Positions 50,787 to 58,960 of a stretch of 64,000 nt of DNA are shown one piece after another. Each line of letters opens with the position of its first letter. Positions within the stretch are counted from its first letter, which is position 1. The DNA comes from Streptomyces sp. NRRL F-5123 (GTDB lineage Bacteria; Actinomycetota; Actinomycetes; Streptomycetales; Streptomycetaceae), in the NCBI RefSeq assembly GCF_000721495.1, contig NZ_JOHY01000009.1, positions 1 to 64,000 of the forward strand. Direction: 5' to 3'. The position numbers and the translations under genes are program-made. Under the pieces are notes generated by a model that saw only the letters and a program-made list of their open reading frames with translations, had not been told where the DNA came from and ran no database searches.

Positions 50787-51449
50787 ATGCGCGTGCTCAT
50801 CGTCGAGGACGACGGGGAGACGGCCCGGGCCGTCGCGGCCGGGCTGCGCCGCGCCCGGATGGCGGCGGACGTCGCGTACGACGGGACGGCGGCACTGGAG
50901 CGGCTGCTCGGCGCGGACGGCGCGGCGTACGACGTCGTCGTCCTGGACCGCGACCTGCCGGGGACGCACGGCGACGAGGTCTGCGCGGCGCTGGTCGCCG
51001 CCGGGTGCCGCAGCCGGGTGCTGATGCTCACCGCCGCGGGAGGCGCGGACGACATCGTGGACGGGCTCGGCCGGGGCGCCGACGACTACCTGGCCAAGCC
51101 GTTCGACTTCCCCGTCCTCGTCGCCCGGATCGCCGCGCTGGCCCGCCGCGCCCACCCCGCCGTACCGCCCGTCGTCCGGCACGGCGACCTGCTGCTGGAC
51201 AGCGCGCGCCGCACCGCCGCCCGGGGCGGGCGGGAACTGGCGCTCACACCCAAGGAGTTCGGCGTCCTGGAACTCCTCCTGGCGGCCGGCGGCCGCACCG
51301 TCTCCGCCGAGGAGCTGCTCGACCGGGTGTGGGACGAGGCCGCGGACCCCTTCACCAGCGCCGTGAAGATCACCGTCAGCCGGCTGCGGACCAAGCTCGG
51401 GGCGCCGCCGGTCATCGAGACGGTGGCCAGAAGCGGCTACCGGATCTGA
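50787..51449 (+). CDS. OmpR-family response regulator
   Basis: A 220-residue two-domain regulator. The receiver has acidic residues in IVEDDGETA, the phospho-acceptor D54 in VVVLDRDLPGTHGDEV, LMLTA and KPFDFPVL (Lys). The C-terminal winged helix reads LALTPKEFGVLELLLAAGGRTVS, then SAVKITVSRLRTKLG and IETVARSGYRI. It is followed 6 bases later by its histidine kinase. Targets are unknown; the S41 protease gene downstream is a candidate. Confidence 0.93.
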   Translation: MRVLIVEDDGETARAVAAGLRRARMAADVAYDGTAALERLLGADGAAYDVVVLDRDLPGTHGDEVCAALVAAGCRSRVLMLTAAGGADDIVDGLGRGADDYLAKPFDFPVLVARIAALARRAHPAVPPVVRHGDLLLDSARRTAARGGRELALTPKEFGVLELLLAAGGRTVSAEELLDRVWDEAADPFTSAVKITVSRLRTKLGAPPVIETVARSGYRI

Positions 51450-51455
51450 TCCGCC

Positions 51456-52727
51456 GTGCCGATCCCCGTGCCGCTGAGCCGCGTCACTGCCCGCCTCGCC
51501 CGCGCCGGGCTGCCCCGCAGGACCGTGCGGCTGCGGCTGACGGCCCTGTACGGGGGGCTGTTCCTGGCGTCCGGAGCGGCACTGCTCGCCGTCACGTACG
51601 CGCTGGTGGCCGCGGCCGTCGACCGGCCGCCCACCGTCGTCAAGCGCACGGTGACGGTGCCCGTCCCCGGCGGCGGGACGGCGGCGCCGGGCGGCGACCC
51701 CGCGATGGACGCGGCGATGGAGGGCGTGCAGCGGGACGCGCAACGCGCGGCGGACCGGCAGAAGTCCGCGATGCTGCACACCCTGCTGGTGCAGTCCGGT
51801 GTCGCGCTGGGCGGGATGTCGGTCGCGTCCGTGCTGCTGGGCTGGGTCGTCGCGGGCCGCATCCTGCGCCCGCTGCGGACCATCGCCGCGACGGCGCGGG
51901 ACATCTCCGCGACGAGCCTGGACCGGCGGCTCGCCCTCACCGGGCCGCGCGACGAACTGCGCGAGCTGGGCGACACGTTCGACGCGCTGCTGGCCCGGCT
52001 GGACGGCTCCTTCCGGGCGCAGCGGCAGTTCGTCGCCAACGCCTCGCACGAGCTGCGCACCCCGCTCGCCCGGCAGCGTGTGCTGGGCCAGGTCGCGCTG
52101 GCCGACCCGGACGCCGACGCCGCGTCGCTGCGGCACGCCCACGAGCGCATCCTCGCCGCCGGGCGGCAGCAGGAGGGGCTCATCGAGGCGCTGCTCACGC
52201 TGGCCCGCGGGCAGGCGGGCCTCGCCGAGCGGCGCCCGCTCGACCTCGCCGGGATCGCCCGCGACGCGGTGGCCGCGAGCGCGGCGGCGGCGCGGGAACA
52301 GGGGGTGGCGGTGCGTCTCGCTGCAGGGGCGGCGGCCTCGGCGGGCCACCAGGCGCTCGCCGAGCGGCTGGCGGCCAACCTGGTCGACAACGCCATCCGC
52401 TACAACCTGCCCGGCGGGCGGGTGGAGGTCGGCACGGCCACGCGGGACGGCCGCGCCGTCCTCACCGTCACCAACACCGGGCCCGCGGTGCCCCCGGAGG
52501 CCGTCGCGGACCTCCTGCTGCCCTTCCGCCGACTCGCCCCGGCCCGCACCGCGCACGGCGGCCCGCCGCAGGGCCACGGGCTGGGGCTGTCCATCGTCGC
52601 GGCCGTCGCCGACGCCCACGACGCGATCCTCGCCGCCGCGGCCCGGCCCGACGGCGGCCTCACCGTCGAGGTCGCCTTCCCCGCCTCCGGCACGGCGGCA
52701 CCGGCGGCACCGGCGCAACCCTGCTGA
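51456..52727 (+). CDS. Sensor histidine kinase
   Basis: A 423-residue membrane sensor kinase. Two helices (~30-52 and ~113-136) flank a ~60-residue outer loop rich in Pro/Gly/Ala. HAMP follows at ~138-190. The phosphorylated His198 is in NASHELRTPLARQR, the N box in ANLVDNAIRYNLPGG, and the ATP lid at GHGLGLSIVAAVADAH. The start is GTG 51456, 6 bases after the regulator stop. Its small outer loop suggests sensing of envelope stress or a small ligand. Confidence 0.92.
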   Translation: MPIPVPLSRVTARLARAGLPRRTVRLRLTALYGGLFLASGAALLAVTYALVAAAVDRPPTVVKRTVTVPVPGGGTAAPGGDPAMDAAMEGVQRDAQRAADRQKSAMLHTLLVQSGVALGGMSVASVLLGWVVAGRILRPLRTIAATARDISATSLDRRLALTGPRDELRELGDTFDALLARLDGSFRAQRQFVANASHELRTPLARQRVLGQVALADPDADAASLRHAHERILAAGRQQEGLIEALLTLARGQAGLAERRPLDLAGIARDAVAASAAAAREQGVAVRLAAGAAASAGHQALAERLAANLVDNAIRYNLPGGRVEVGTATRDGRAVLTVTNTGPAVPPEAVADLLLPFRRLAPARTAHGGPPQGHGLGLSIVAAVADAHDAILAAAARPDGGLTVEVAFPASGTAAPAAPAQPC

Positions 52728-52819
52728 AACCGGCGTCCGCGTAGAACGTCGTCAGAGCCGCCAGCACACGAGCCCGCGGCTCACCCACCCGACCGACGCG
52801 CCGCCAGGAGCACACCACC

Positions 52820-54661
52820 ATGTCCACGCCCGCACCCGCCTCCGAGCCCGCCGCCCTTCCCGGCGGCGAGCCGACCGACCCGGTACGCGGCTCCGCACTC
52901 GCGCACACCGCCGGAGCCGCTGTCACCGAGGGGGCCGCCGATCCGGTACGCACCCGCGCAACCGCACCCTCGGACCCCGAACTGCCCGCCGCCCCCGATG
53001 CGTTCGCAGCCGACCCCGCACGCGACCCGGCCGGCGGACCCGCCCCCGCACGGGACCGCACCGCGGCACCGACGCACGCCGAACCGGCCGCCACCCACAG
53101 CCCGTTCGCAGCCGACCCCGCACGCCACCCGGCCGTCGGACCCGCCCCCGAACGCTCCGCCGCCGAACCGCCCGCCACCGCCCGGGCCGGGCGCGGGCAC
53201 CGGCGGATCGGGCTGCCGAGGCGGCGGCGCGCGGTCGCCGCGGCCGCGGCGGCCGCGCTCGTGGGGAGCGTGCTCGTGACGGCCCTCCACGCGTCCGCCG
53301 CACCGCACGGGACGGACGGGGCCGGACGGCCCGGCGCGTGCGTGGCGCAGGACCCGAACAAGCCCCCGGCGCCGCAGGACCCGGGGCCGACCACCGTGGC
53401 GACGGTGGAACAGGCGTACCACTGCGTCCTCGACCACTACTACGGCGGTCCCGCGCTCGACGACCGCCCTCTGCTCCAGTCCGCCTTCCAGGCCGTCGTC
53501 CGGGAGCTGGTCCGGCGCGGGATCGACCGGCCCGGCGCGGTGCTGCCCGCGCTGTCGGGCGACCACGACGCGGACTGGCCGCTCTTCGCGGCGCGGCTCC
53601 AGGGCGTCCTGGACGCGGTGCCGGACGACGCGGCGCTGCGCTCGGCCCTCGCGGTCAGCGCGATCCAGGGGCTGCTGGCGGCCCTGCACGACGACCACGC
53701 CGGCTACCAGACCGCGGCCGGCACCGCGCCCGACCCGCACCCCTGGGGCCTCGGCATCGGCCTGAACCGCACGCCGACCGCGCCACCGAGCGCTCCGGCG
53801 TTCACCGGCCCGCTCTTCGTCACCGCGGTGACCGCGGGAACGCCCGCCGCCGCGGCCGGGCTGAAGCCGGGGGACGTCATCGAGTCGGTCGACGGCAACC
53901 CCGTCCTCACCGCCGGGCAGTTCAACCCCGGTGTCCTCGACCTCCTCCACCCCGCCTACCCGCAGCGGACCCCGGTGGCGCTCACCGTACGGCGCCCCGA
54001 CACCGGCAGGACCCGGCACGTGCGGGTCGTCCCGGGGGCGCTGCCCGCGCAGCCCGCGCCGCGCGTCACGGCCACACTGCTGCCCGGCGGCGTCGCCGAC
54101 GTCCGCTTCGACGCGTTCTCCCCGGGCATCGCGGCCGAGGTGCTCAAGGCGATCGCCGGGCTCCGGGCGAGCGGCACGGTCGCCGGGGTGGTCTTCGACG
54201 TGCGGGGCAACCGCGGGGGCGTCGGCGCGGAGGGCAACACGCTGCTGGGGGCCTTCGTGCACGGCGTCACCGCGCTCTCCTTCTGCGCCGCGGACGGCAC
54301 GTGCGAGCCGCAACCGGTCGACGACGGCACGCCGTTGCTGCACCTGCCGATGGCCGTGCTGGTGGACGACGGGTGCGCGTCCGCGTGCGAGGCCTTCGCC
54401 GCGGCCGTGAAGGACCTGCACCTCGGCCCCCTGGTCGGCACCCGCACCGCGGGGGCGAACTCCGGTCCCGCACAGCTCTACCCGCTCGACGACGGCACCA
54501 GCGCGATCCGGCTGCCCTCCCTGCGCTCCCTCGCCCCGAACGGCGAGATCACCGACGGGGTCGGGGTCCCGCCGGACCATTTCGCCCCGCTCACCGCGCG
54601 GGACGTCGCCACCCGCCAGGACCCGGCCCTCGCGAAGGCCGCCGCCCTCCTCGGGTCCTGA
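52820..54661 (+). CDS. Membrane-anchored S41-family protease with PDZ domain, atypical active site
   Basis: A 613-residue protein. The N-terminal ~130 residues are low-complexity, with two copies of FAADPARxPAxGPAP. One membrane helix follows at ~138-160, then an outer domain with a PDZ-like part (TPAAAAGLKPGDVIESVDGN, ~345-365) and an S41 catalytic part with Ser521 in DGCASACEAFAAAVKDL. About 25 residues later S41 enzymes usually have a catalytic Lys in a GKG-like motif; here it reads VGTRTAGANSGPA, so the usual Lys is not visible. It lies 92 bases after the histidine kinase. Confidence 0.82.
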   Translation: MSTPAPASEPAALPGGEPTDPVRGSALAHTAGAAVTEGAADPVRTRATAPSDPELPAAPDAFAADPARDPAGGPAPARDRTAAPTHAEPAATHSPFAADPARHPAVGPAPERSAAEPPATARAGRGHRRIGLPRRRRAVAAAAAAALVGSVLVTALHASAAPHGTDGAGRPGACVAQDPNKPPAPQDPGPTTVATVEQAYHCVLDHYYGGPALDDRPLLQSAFQAVVRELVRRGIDRPGAVLPALSGDHDADWPLFAARLQGVLDAVPDDAALRSALAVSAIQGLLAALHDDHAGYQTAAGTAPDPHPWGLGIGLNRTPTAPPSAPAFTGPLFVTAVTAGTPAAAAGLKPGDVIESVDGNPVLTAGQFNPGVLDLLHPAYPQRTPVALTVRRPDTGRTRHVRVVPGALPAQPAPRVTATLLPGGVADVRFDAFSPGIAAEVLKAIAGLRASGTVAGVVFDVRGNRGGVGAEGNTLLGAFVHGVTALSFCAADGTCEPQPVDDGTPLLHLPMAVLVDDGCASACEAFAAAVKDLHLGPLVGTRTAGANSGPAQLYPLDDGTSAIRLPSLRSLAPNGEITDGVGVPPDHFAPLTARDVATRQDPALAKAAALLGS

Positions 54662-54774
54662 ACCTCCGGGCCCCGCCGGGGGATTGTCCCGTGACGGTCA
54701 CGGGTGCGCACGGGGCCCGCACGGGCCGGGCGGAGGTGCGTACGCTGCTCGCGGAGCCGTGAAGGGGGACGCAG

Positions 54775-56622
54775 GTGGCGGACGCAGCGCAGCAGCACGT
54801 ACTCGGCGGCAGGTACCGTCTGGGCGGCAGGCTGGGGGCAGGACCGGGCGGCAACGCGTGGCGGGCCCACGACGAGTGGCTGCGCGTCGACGTGGCCGTC
54901 AAGCGCGTTCTGCCGCCGCCCGCACAGGACGGCGGCACCGCGGACGCGGCGGAGCTGCGGGCGCGGGCCGCACGCCGGGCGGGGGCGGCGGCGCGGCTGC
55001 GCGGGCACCCGCACGTGGCCGCGCTCCTCGACGTCGTCGTGGACGGCGGCGGCACCGCGTGGACGGTGACGCACCTGGTGGAGGGCCGCTCGCTGGCCGA
55101 CCACCTGGACGCGTACGGCCCGCTGTCCGCGTCCCGCGCCACGGACGTCGCCCGCGCCCTGCTCGCGGCGCTGGACGCCGCCTATGCCGCCGACCTCGTC
55201 CACCTCGACGTCAAGGCGTCGAACGTGCTGCTCGCCGCGGACGGCGGGATCTGGCTCACGGACGTGTGCGCGTCCGGCCGCGCACCGGACCCGGAGCTCG
55301 CGCGGCTCGGCATCGTCGACGGCACGCCGGGCCATGTAGCGCCGGAGCGCGTCACGGTCGCGGGCGGGGACGGCGAGGGCGCCGCGGACAGCCCCGCCGC
55401 CGACCTCTTCGCGCTCGGCGTGACCCTCTACCAGGCGGTCGAGGGCCGCCTCCCCTTCGACCCTGCGGACCCCTGGGCGACCGTGTCCGGCGAACTCCCC
55501 GCACCGGTCCGTGCGGGCCGGCTCGCCCCGCTGCTGACCGCGCTGCTGGCCCGGGACCCCGCGCGCCGCCCGAGCGCCCGCGAGGCGTCCGCCCTGGTGT
55601 CGGCGCCGGCACCCTACGACGCGCCGCCGCCCGCGCCCGTACCGGCGGCGGTGCCGGGACGGGCGCCGGGGCCGGGTTCGGCCGTCTGGCTCGGCGCGAC
55701 GGCGACACCCCGGCTGCCGGGCCCGTTCGCGCTGGAATCGGCGAGCGAGATCCACGACCTCGCGTTCAGCCCGGACGGCACGGTCCTGGCCACCGTGGGC
55801 GACGAGAAGCCCGTACGGATGTGGGACCTCACGTCCCCCCACGGCATCGCGGCGGAGCTGGACGGCCACGGCAACTGGGGCCAGGCGGTGGCCTTCAGCC
55901 CCGACGGCACCCTGATCGCGACCGGCGGGTACGACCGGACGGTACGGCTGTGGGACACGGCGACGGGCCGCAACACCGCGACGCTGGACGGCCACACCGA
56001 CTGGGTCCGCTCCATCGCCTTCAGCCCGGACGGCCGCACGCTCGCCAGCGCCGGCGACGACAAGAAGGTACGGCTCTGGGACCCGGTCTCGGGCGGGCCC
56101 ACGGCCACGCTGCCCGGCCACCCGGGCTGGATCCACTCGATCGCCTTCGGCCCGGACGGCCGGACCCTCGCGGCGGGCGGCGGCAAGGAGGTCCGGATCT
56201 GGGACCTGGCGAGCGCCGCGCAGGCGGGTGCCCCCCTCCGCCCGGGAGGCAAGGTCCGGGCGGTGGCGTTCAGCCCGGACGGCACGCTCCTCGCGGTGGG
56301 CGGCAGGAAGTTCGGCCTGCGGGTCCTGGACGCCGTCACGCACGCCCCGCTCCCCGCGTGGCCCGGCGCCGGCGGCCGCTCCGGCGTCCTCGCGTTCAGC
56401 CCCGACGGCACCCTGGTCGCGTCCTGCGGCCCGTCCCGCACGATCACCTTGCGGGACGCGCGGACGGCGAAGGCGGTGACGTCCTGGACCGGCGAGCCGA
56501 TGTCCCCGGTCCGCGCGATGGCCTTCAGCCCGGACGGCACGGTCCTCGCGGTCGCCAGCGGCCGGCGGGTCCGGCTGTGGCGGGTCCCGCCCGCGCAGTA
56601 CACCGACGCCGCCCCGGCCTGA
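54775..56622 (+). CDS. Ser/Thr kinase-like protein fused to WD40 propeller
   Basis: A 615-residue fusion. Residues ~10-275 are a protein-kinase fold: gly-loop LGAGPGGNAW, K43 in VAVKRV, catalytic loop H143-L-D145-V-K147-A-S-N150, and GTPGHVAPERV. The DFG motif is replaced by D163-V-C, leaving the metal Asp but an unusual neighbourhood. Residues ~320-605 carry about seven WD40 blades with AFSPDGTxLA and VRLWD motifs. No membrane helix is seen. GTG 54775 follows AAGGGGGA. It is probably a scaffold or signalling kinase; activity is uncertain. Confidence 0.85.
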   Translation: MADAAQQHVLGGRYRLGGRLGAGPGGNAWRAHDEWLRVDVAVKRVLPPPAQDGGTADAAELRARAARRAGAAARLRGHPHVAALLDVVVDGGGTAWTVTHLVEGRSLADHLDAYGPLSASRATDVARALLAALDAAYAADLVHLDVKASNVLLAADGGIWLTDVCASGRAPDPELARLGIVDGTPGHVAPERVTVAGGDGEGAADSPAADLFALGVTLYQAVEGRLPFDPADPWATVSGELPAPVRAGRLAPLLTALLARDPARRPSAREASALVSAPAPYDAPPPAPVPAAVPGRAPGPGSAVWLGATATPRLPGPFALESASEIHDLAFSPDGTVLATVGDEKPVRMWDLTSPHGIAAELDGHGNWGQAVAFSPDGTLIATGGYDRTVRLWDTATGRNTATLDGHTDWVRSIAFSPDGRTLASAGDDKKVRLWDPVSGGPTATLPGHPGWIHSIAFGPDGRTLAAGGGKEVRIWDLASAAQAGAPLRPGGKVRAVAFSPDGTLLAVGGRKFGLRVLDAVTHAPLPAWPGAGGRSGVLAFSPDGTLVASCGPSRTITLRDARTAKAVTSWTGEPMSPVRAMAFSPDGTVLAVASGRRVRLWRVPPAQYTDAAPA

Positions 56623-56691
56623 CCGGTCCGACCGTCCGGGCGGCGGGAATCCCGCGTGCGGTGCCGCCCGGCGGCCTGGGAGGATCCGGGC

Positions 56692-57585
56692 ATGCCGATC
56701 GCCGATGTGTCCCCCGACGTACGCCTGGCCTACGACACCTTCGGGGACCCCGGGGATCCCGCCGTGCTGCTCGTAATGGGGTTCGGGGCGCAACTGCTCG
56801 CGTGGGACGAGGGGTTCTGCCGCGCGCTCGCCGACCGGGGGCGGTACGTCGTCCGGTACGACAACCGCGACTGCGGCCTGTCCACCCGGTTCGACGACCG
56901 GCCCGTGGACCTGGTGCGCTTCATCGGGGCGGTCAGCTCGGGGGACGTCGCGGGGGCGCTCGCCATGGTGCCGTACACGCTGGCGGACATGGCCGACGAC
57001 GGGCTGGGGCTGCTCACCGCGCTGGGCATCGAGCGGGCGCATGTCGTCGGCGCGTCGATGGGCGGCATGATCGCGCAGGTCATGGCCATCGCGCACCCGG
57101 AGCGGGTGCTGACCCTGACCTCGATGATGTCCTCGACCGGCGAGCCGGAGTACGGGCAGGCGACGCGCGAGGCGCAGGCGGTGCTCTTCCGGGGCCGGCC
57201 CGCCGACCGAGAGGGCTACGTCGCGGCGGCGGAGCGGGACATGGTGTGGGCGTCGCGGCGCTACGGCGACCCGGCGGCGCTGCGGGCGCTCGCCGCGGCC
57301 TCCTACGACCGGGCCTACTACCCGGCGGGGATCGGGCGGCAGCTCGGGGCGATGGTGCTCGGCGGCTCGCGGGCGGACGCGCTGCGGGAGCTGGCCGTGC
57401 CGACGCTGGTGATCCACGGGCTGGACGACACGCTCATCGCCCCCAGCGGCGGCGAGCGCACGGCGGAGCTGGTGCCGGGCGCGAAGCTGCTGCTCGTCCC
57501 GGACATGGGCCACGACCGGCCGCGCGAGCTGTGGCCCGAGCTGATCGAGGCGCTGGCGGCGCACACCGCCGCCCAGGTGCATTGA
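56692..57585 (+). CDS. Alpha/beta hydrolase
   Basis: A 297-residue alpha/beta hydrolase of the esterase/epoxide-hydrolase-like type. VLLVMGFGAQLLAWDEGFC is the oxyanion region, VVRYDNRDCGLSTRFDD follows, the nucleophile elbow is VVGASMGGMIAQVMA, and IHGLDDTLIAPSGG and PDMGHDRPREL hold the acid and His. The DNRDCGLST segment resembles the aclacinomycin methylesterase-like group. ATG 56692 gives the family's usual length. Substrate unknown. Confidence 0.85.
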   Translation: MPIADVSPDVRLAYDTFGDPGDPAVLLVMGFGAQLLAWDEGFCRALADRGRYVVRYDNRDCGLSTRFDDRPVDLVRFIGAVSSGDVAGALAMVPYTLADMADDGLGLLTALGIERAHVVGASMGGMIAQVMAIAHPERVLTLTSMMSSTGEPEYGQATREAQAVLFRGRPADREGYVAAAERDMVWASRRYGDPAALRALAAASYDRAYYPAGIGRQLGAMVLGGSRADALRELAVPTLVIHGLDDTLIAPSGGERTAELVPGAKLLLVPDMGHDRPRELWPELIEALAAHTAAQVH

Positions 57586-57810
57586 CCCGCAGGGTTGTCG
57601 ACGCGGGTGCCCGGCCCCGCCGCGGCAGTGCCCGGCGGACCGCGACGTGCTCGGCGGCACCGGCCCGGCCTGCGCTCCGCGGCGGGATGTGCCGTGCGGC
57701 GCGGCCGGGCCGGGGGCGCGGTGCACGGGTGGTGAAAACCCTGTGGAGGGCGTGTCGGTGGGACCCCCTATCCTGCACCCGTAATCACGCGGACCAGGGG
57801 AGGGCGCGGC

Positions 57811-58815
57811 ATGTTCGGCAAGCTGTTCACCAGGGGTGCGGGGGACCAGGCGGCGGATGCGCCCGCCCGGGCGGCCGTACGCCGGACGAAGCGGGGGGTG
57901 CACGAGGTCCAGGGGCTGGACGACGAGCGGGTGCCCGCGCTCACCGCGGCGGCCCGCGCCGGTGACTGGGCGGCGGTCCGGCAGGCCGCGGCCCCCTTCG
58001 ACCTGGACCGCGACCACTGGGTCCTGAGCGAGATCGCGGACACCGAGGGCGTCGAGGACTGGATCGGCAGGGCCGTCGAGCAGAGCGCGGGGGACGCCGG
58101 GGACCCGGACGGGCGGGCGACCGCGCTGCTCGTCTCCGGTGCGCGGTACATCAGCTGGGGCTGGCAGGCCCGCACCACGGCCAGGGCCTCGCAGGTGTCG
58201 CAGGAGCAGTGGAAGACCTTCCACGAGCGGCTGGCCATCGCCGAGGAGCATCTGCTGCAGGCCGCCGAGCTGCGGCCGGAGTGGGTCGCCCCGTGGCGCC
58301 GGCTGCTGACGTCCGGGCGCGGCATGTCGCTGGGCCGGGCGGTGTGCGAGGCGCGGCGGGACGCCGCGCTGCGCCGGGACCCGCTGGATCTGGAAACGCA
58401 CGTCGAGTGGGTCTCGCAGCTGCAGACCCGGTGGGGTGGCGAGCCCGGCGAGGCGCTGGCCTTCGCGCGGGAGGCGTTCGCGCGCGCCCCGCTCGGGCAG
58501 CGGCTGGGCAGCGTCATCGCCTTCGCCCACATCGAGGACTGGTTCGAGGCGGAGGGCACGGACCGCCTGGACCGCCCCGCGGTCCGCGACGAGCTGCGCG
58601 AGGCCGCCGAGCACAGCGTCCTGCACCCCGGCTACGAGCGCCGCCCGGGCTGGCAGTACGAGTTCAACCTGTTCGCGATGGCGCTGTCGCTGGCCGGCGA
58701 GGGCCCGACGGCCCGCCGCGTCTTCCGGGAGCTCGGCGGCGCGTACACCAGGCGGCCGTGGAACTACCTCCCCGAGCCGGCCAAGCAGTTCGCCCGCTAC
58801 CAGAGCCGCGCCTGA
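57811..58815 (+). CDS. Helical-repeat hypothetical protein upstream of Hsp90/TPR pair
   Basis: A 334-residue, mostly helical protein with no motif I can assign. It starts MFGKLFTRG; the body is a row of helix pairs (RVPALTAAARAGDWAAVRQA, FHERLAIAEEHLLQAAELRP, EALAFAREAFARAPLGQRLG) resembling a TPR-like solenoid, with several conserved-looking Trp. The start is ATG 57811. It is 145 bases upstream of the Hsp90-like gene on the same strand and may belong to the same group. The 225-base gap before it shows no other gene. Confidence 0.68.
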   Translation: MFGKLFTRGAGDQAADAPARAAVRRTKRGVHEVQGLDDERVPALTAAARAGDWAAVRQAAAPFDLDRDHWVLSEIADTEGVEDWIGRAVEQSAGDAGDPDGRATALLVSGARYISWGWQARTTARASQVSQEQWKTFHERLAIAEEHLLQAAELRPEWVAPWRRLLTSGRGMSLGRAVCEARRDAALRRDPLDLETHVEWVSQLQTRWGGEPGEALAFAREAFARAPLGQRLGSVIAFAHIEDWFEAEGTDRLDRPAVRDELREAAEHSVLHPGYERRPGWQYEFNLFAMALSLAGEGPTARRVFRELGGAYTRRPWNYLPEPAKQFARYQSRA

Positions 58816-58960
58816 GGACGCGCAGCCGCGTGCGCACCGCAACCGCTTCCGCGACCGCTCCCCCAGCCGCTCCCCCAGCCGCTTCCGCGACCGCCGTCCC
58901 GGCGCCGCCGCTCCCCCGGCTCCTCCCGCCCTTCCCGCTCCTTGACTTCCGGACTGCCCG

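Noticed and set aside
58816..58960. Pro/Arg-rich open frames between the helical-repeat gene and the Hsp90-like gene
   Set aside because: Short repeated CGCTTCCGCGACCGC-type DNA with no start or ribosome site; treated as a spacer.
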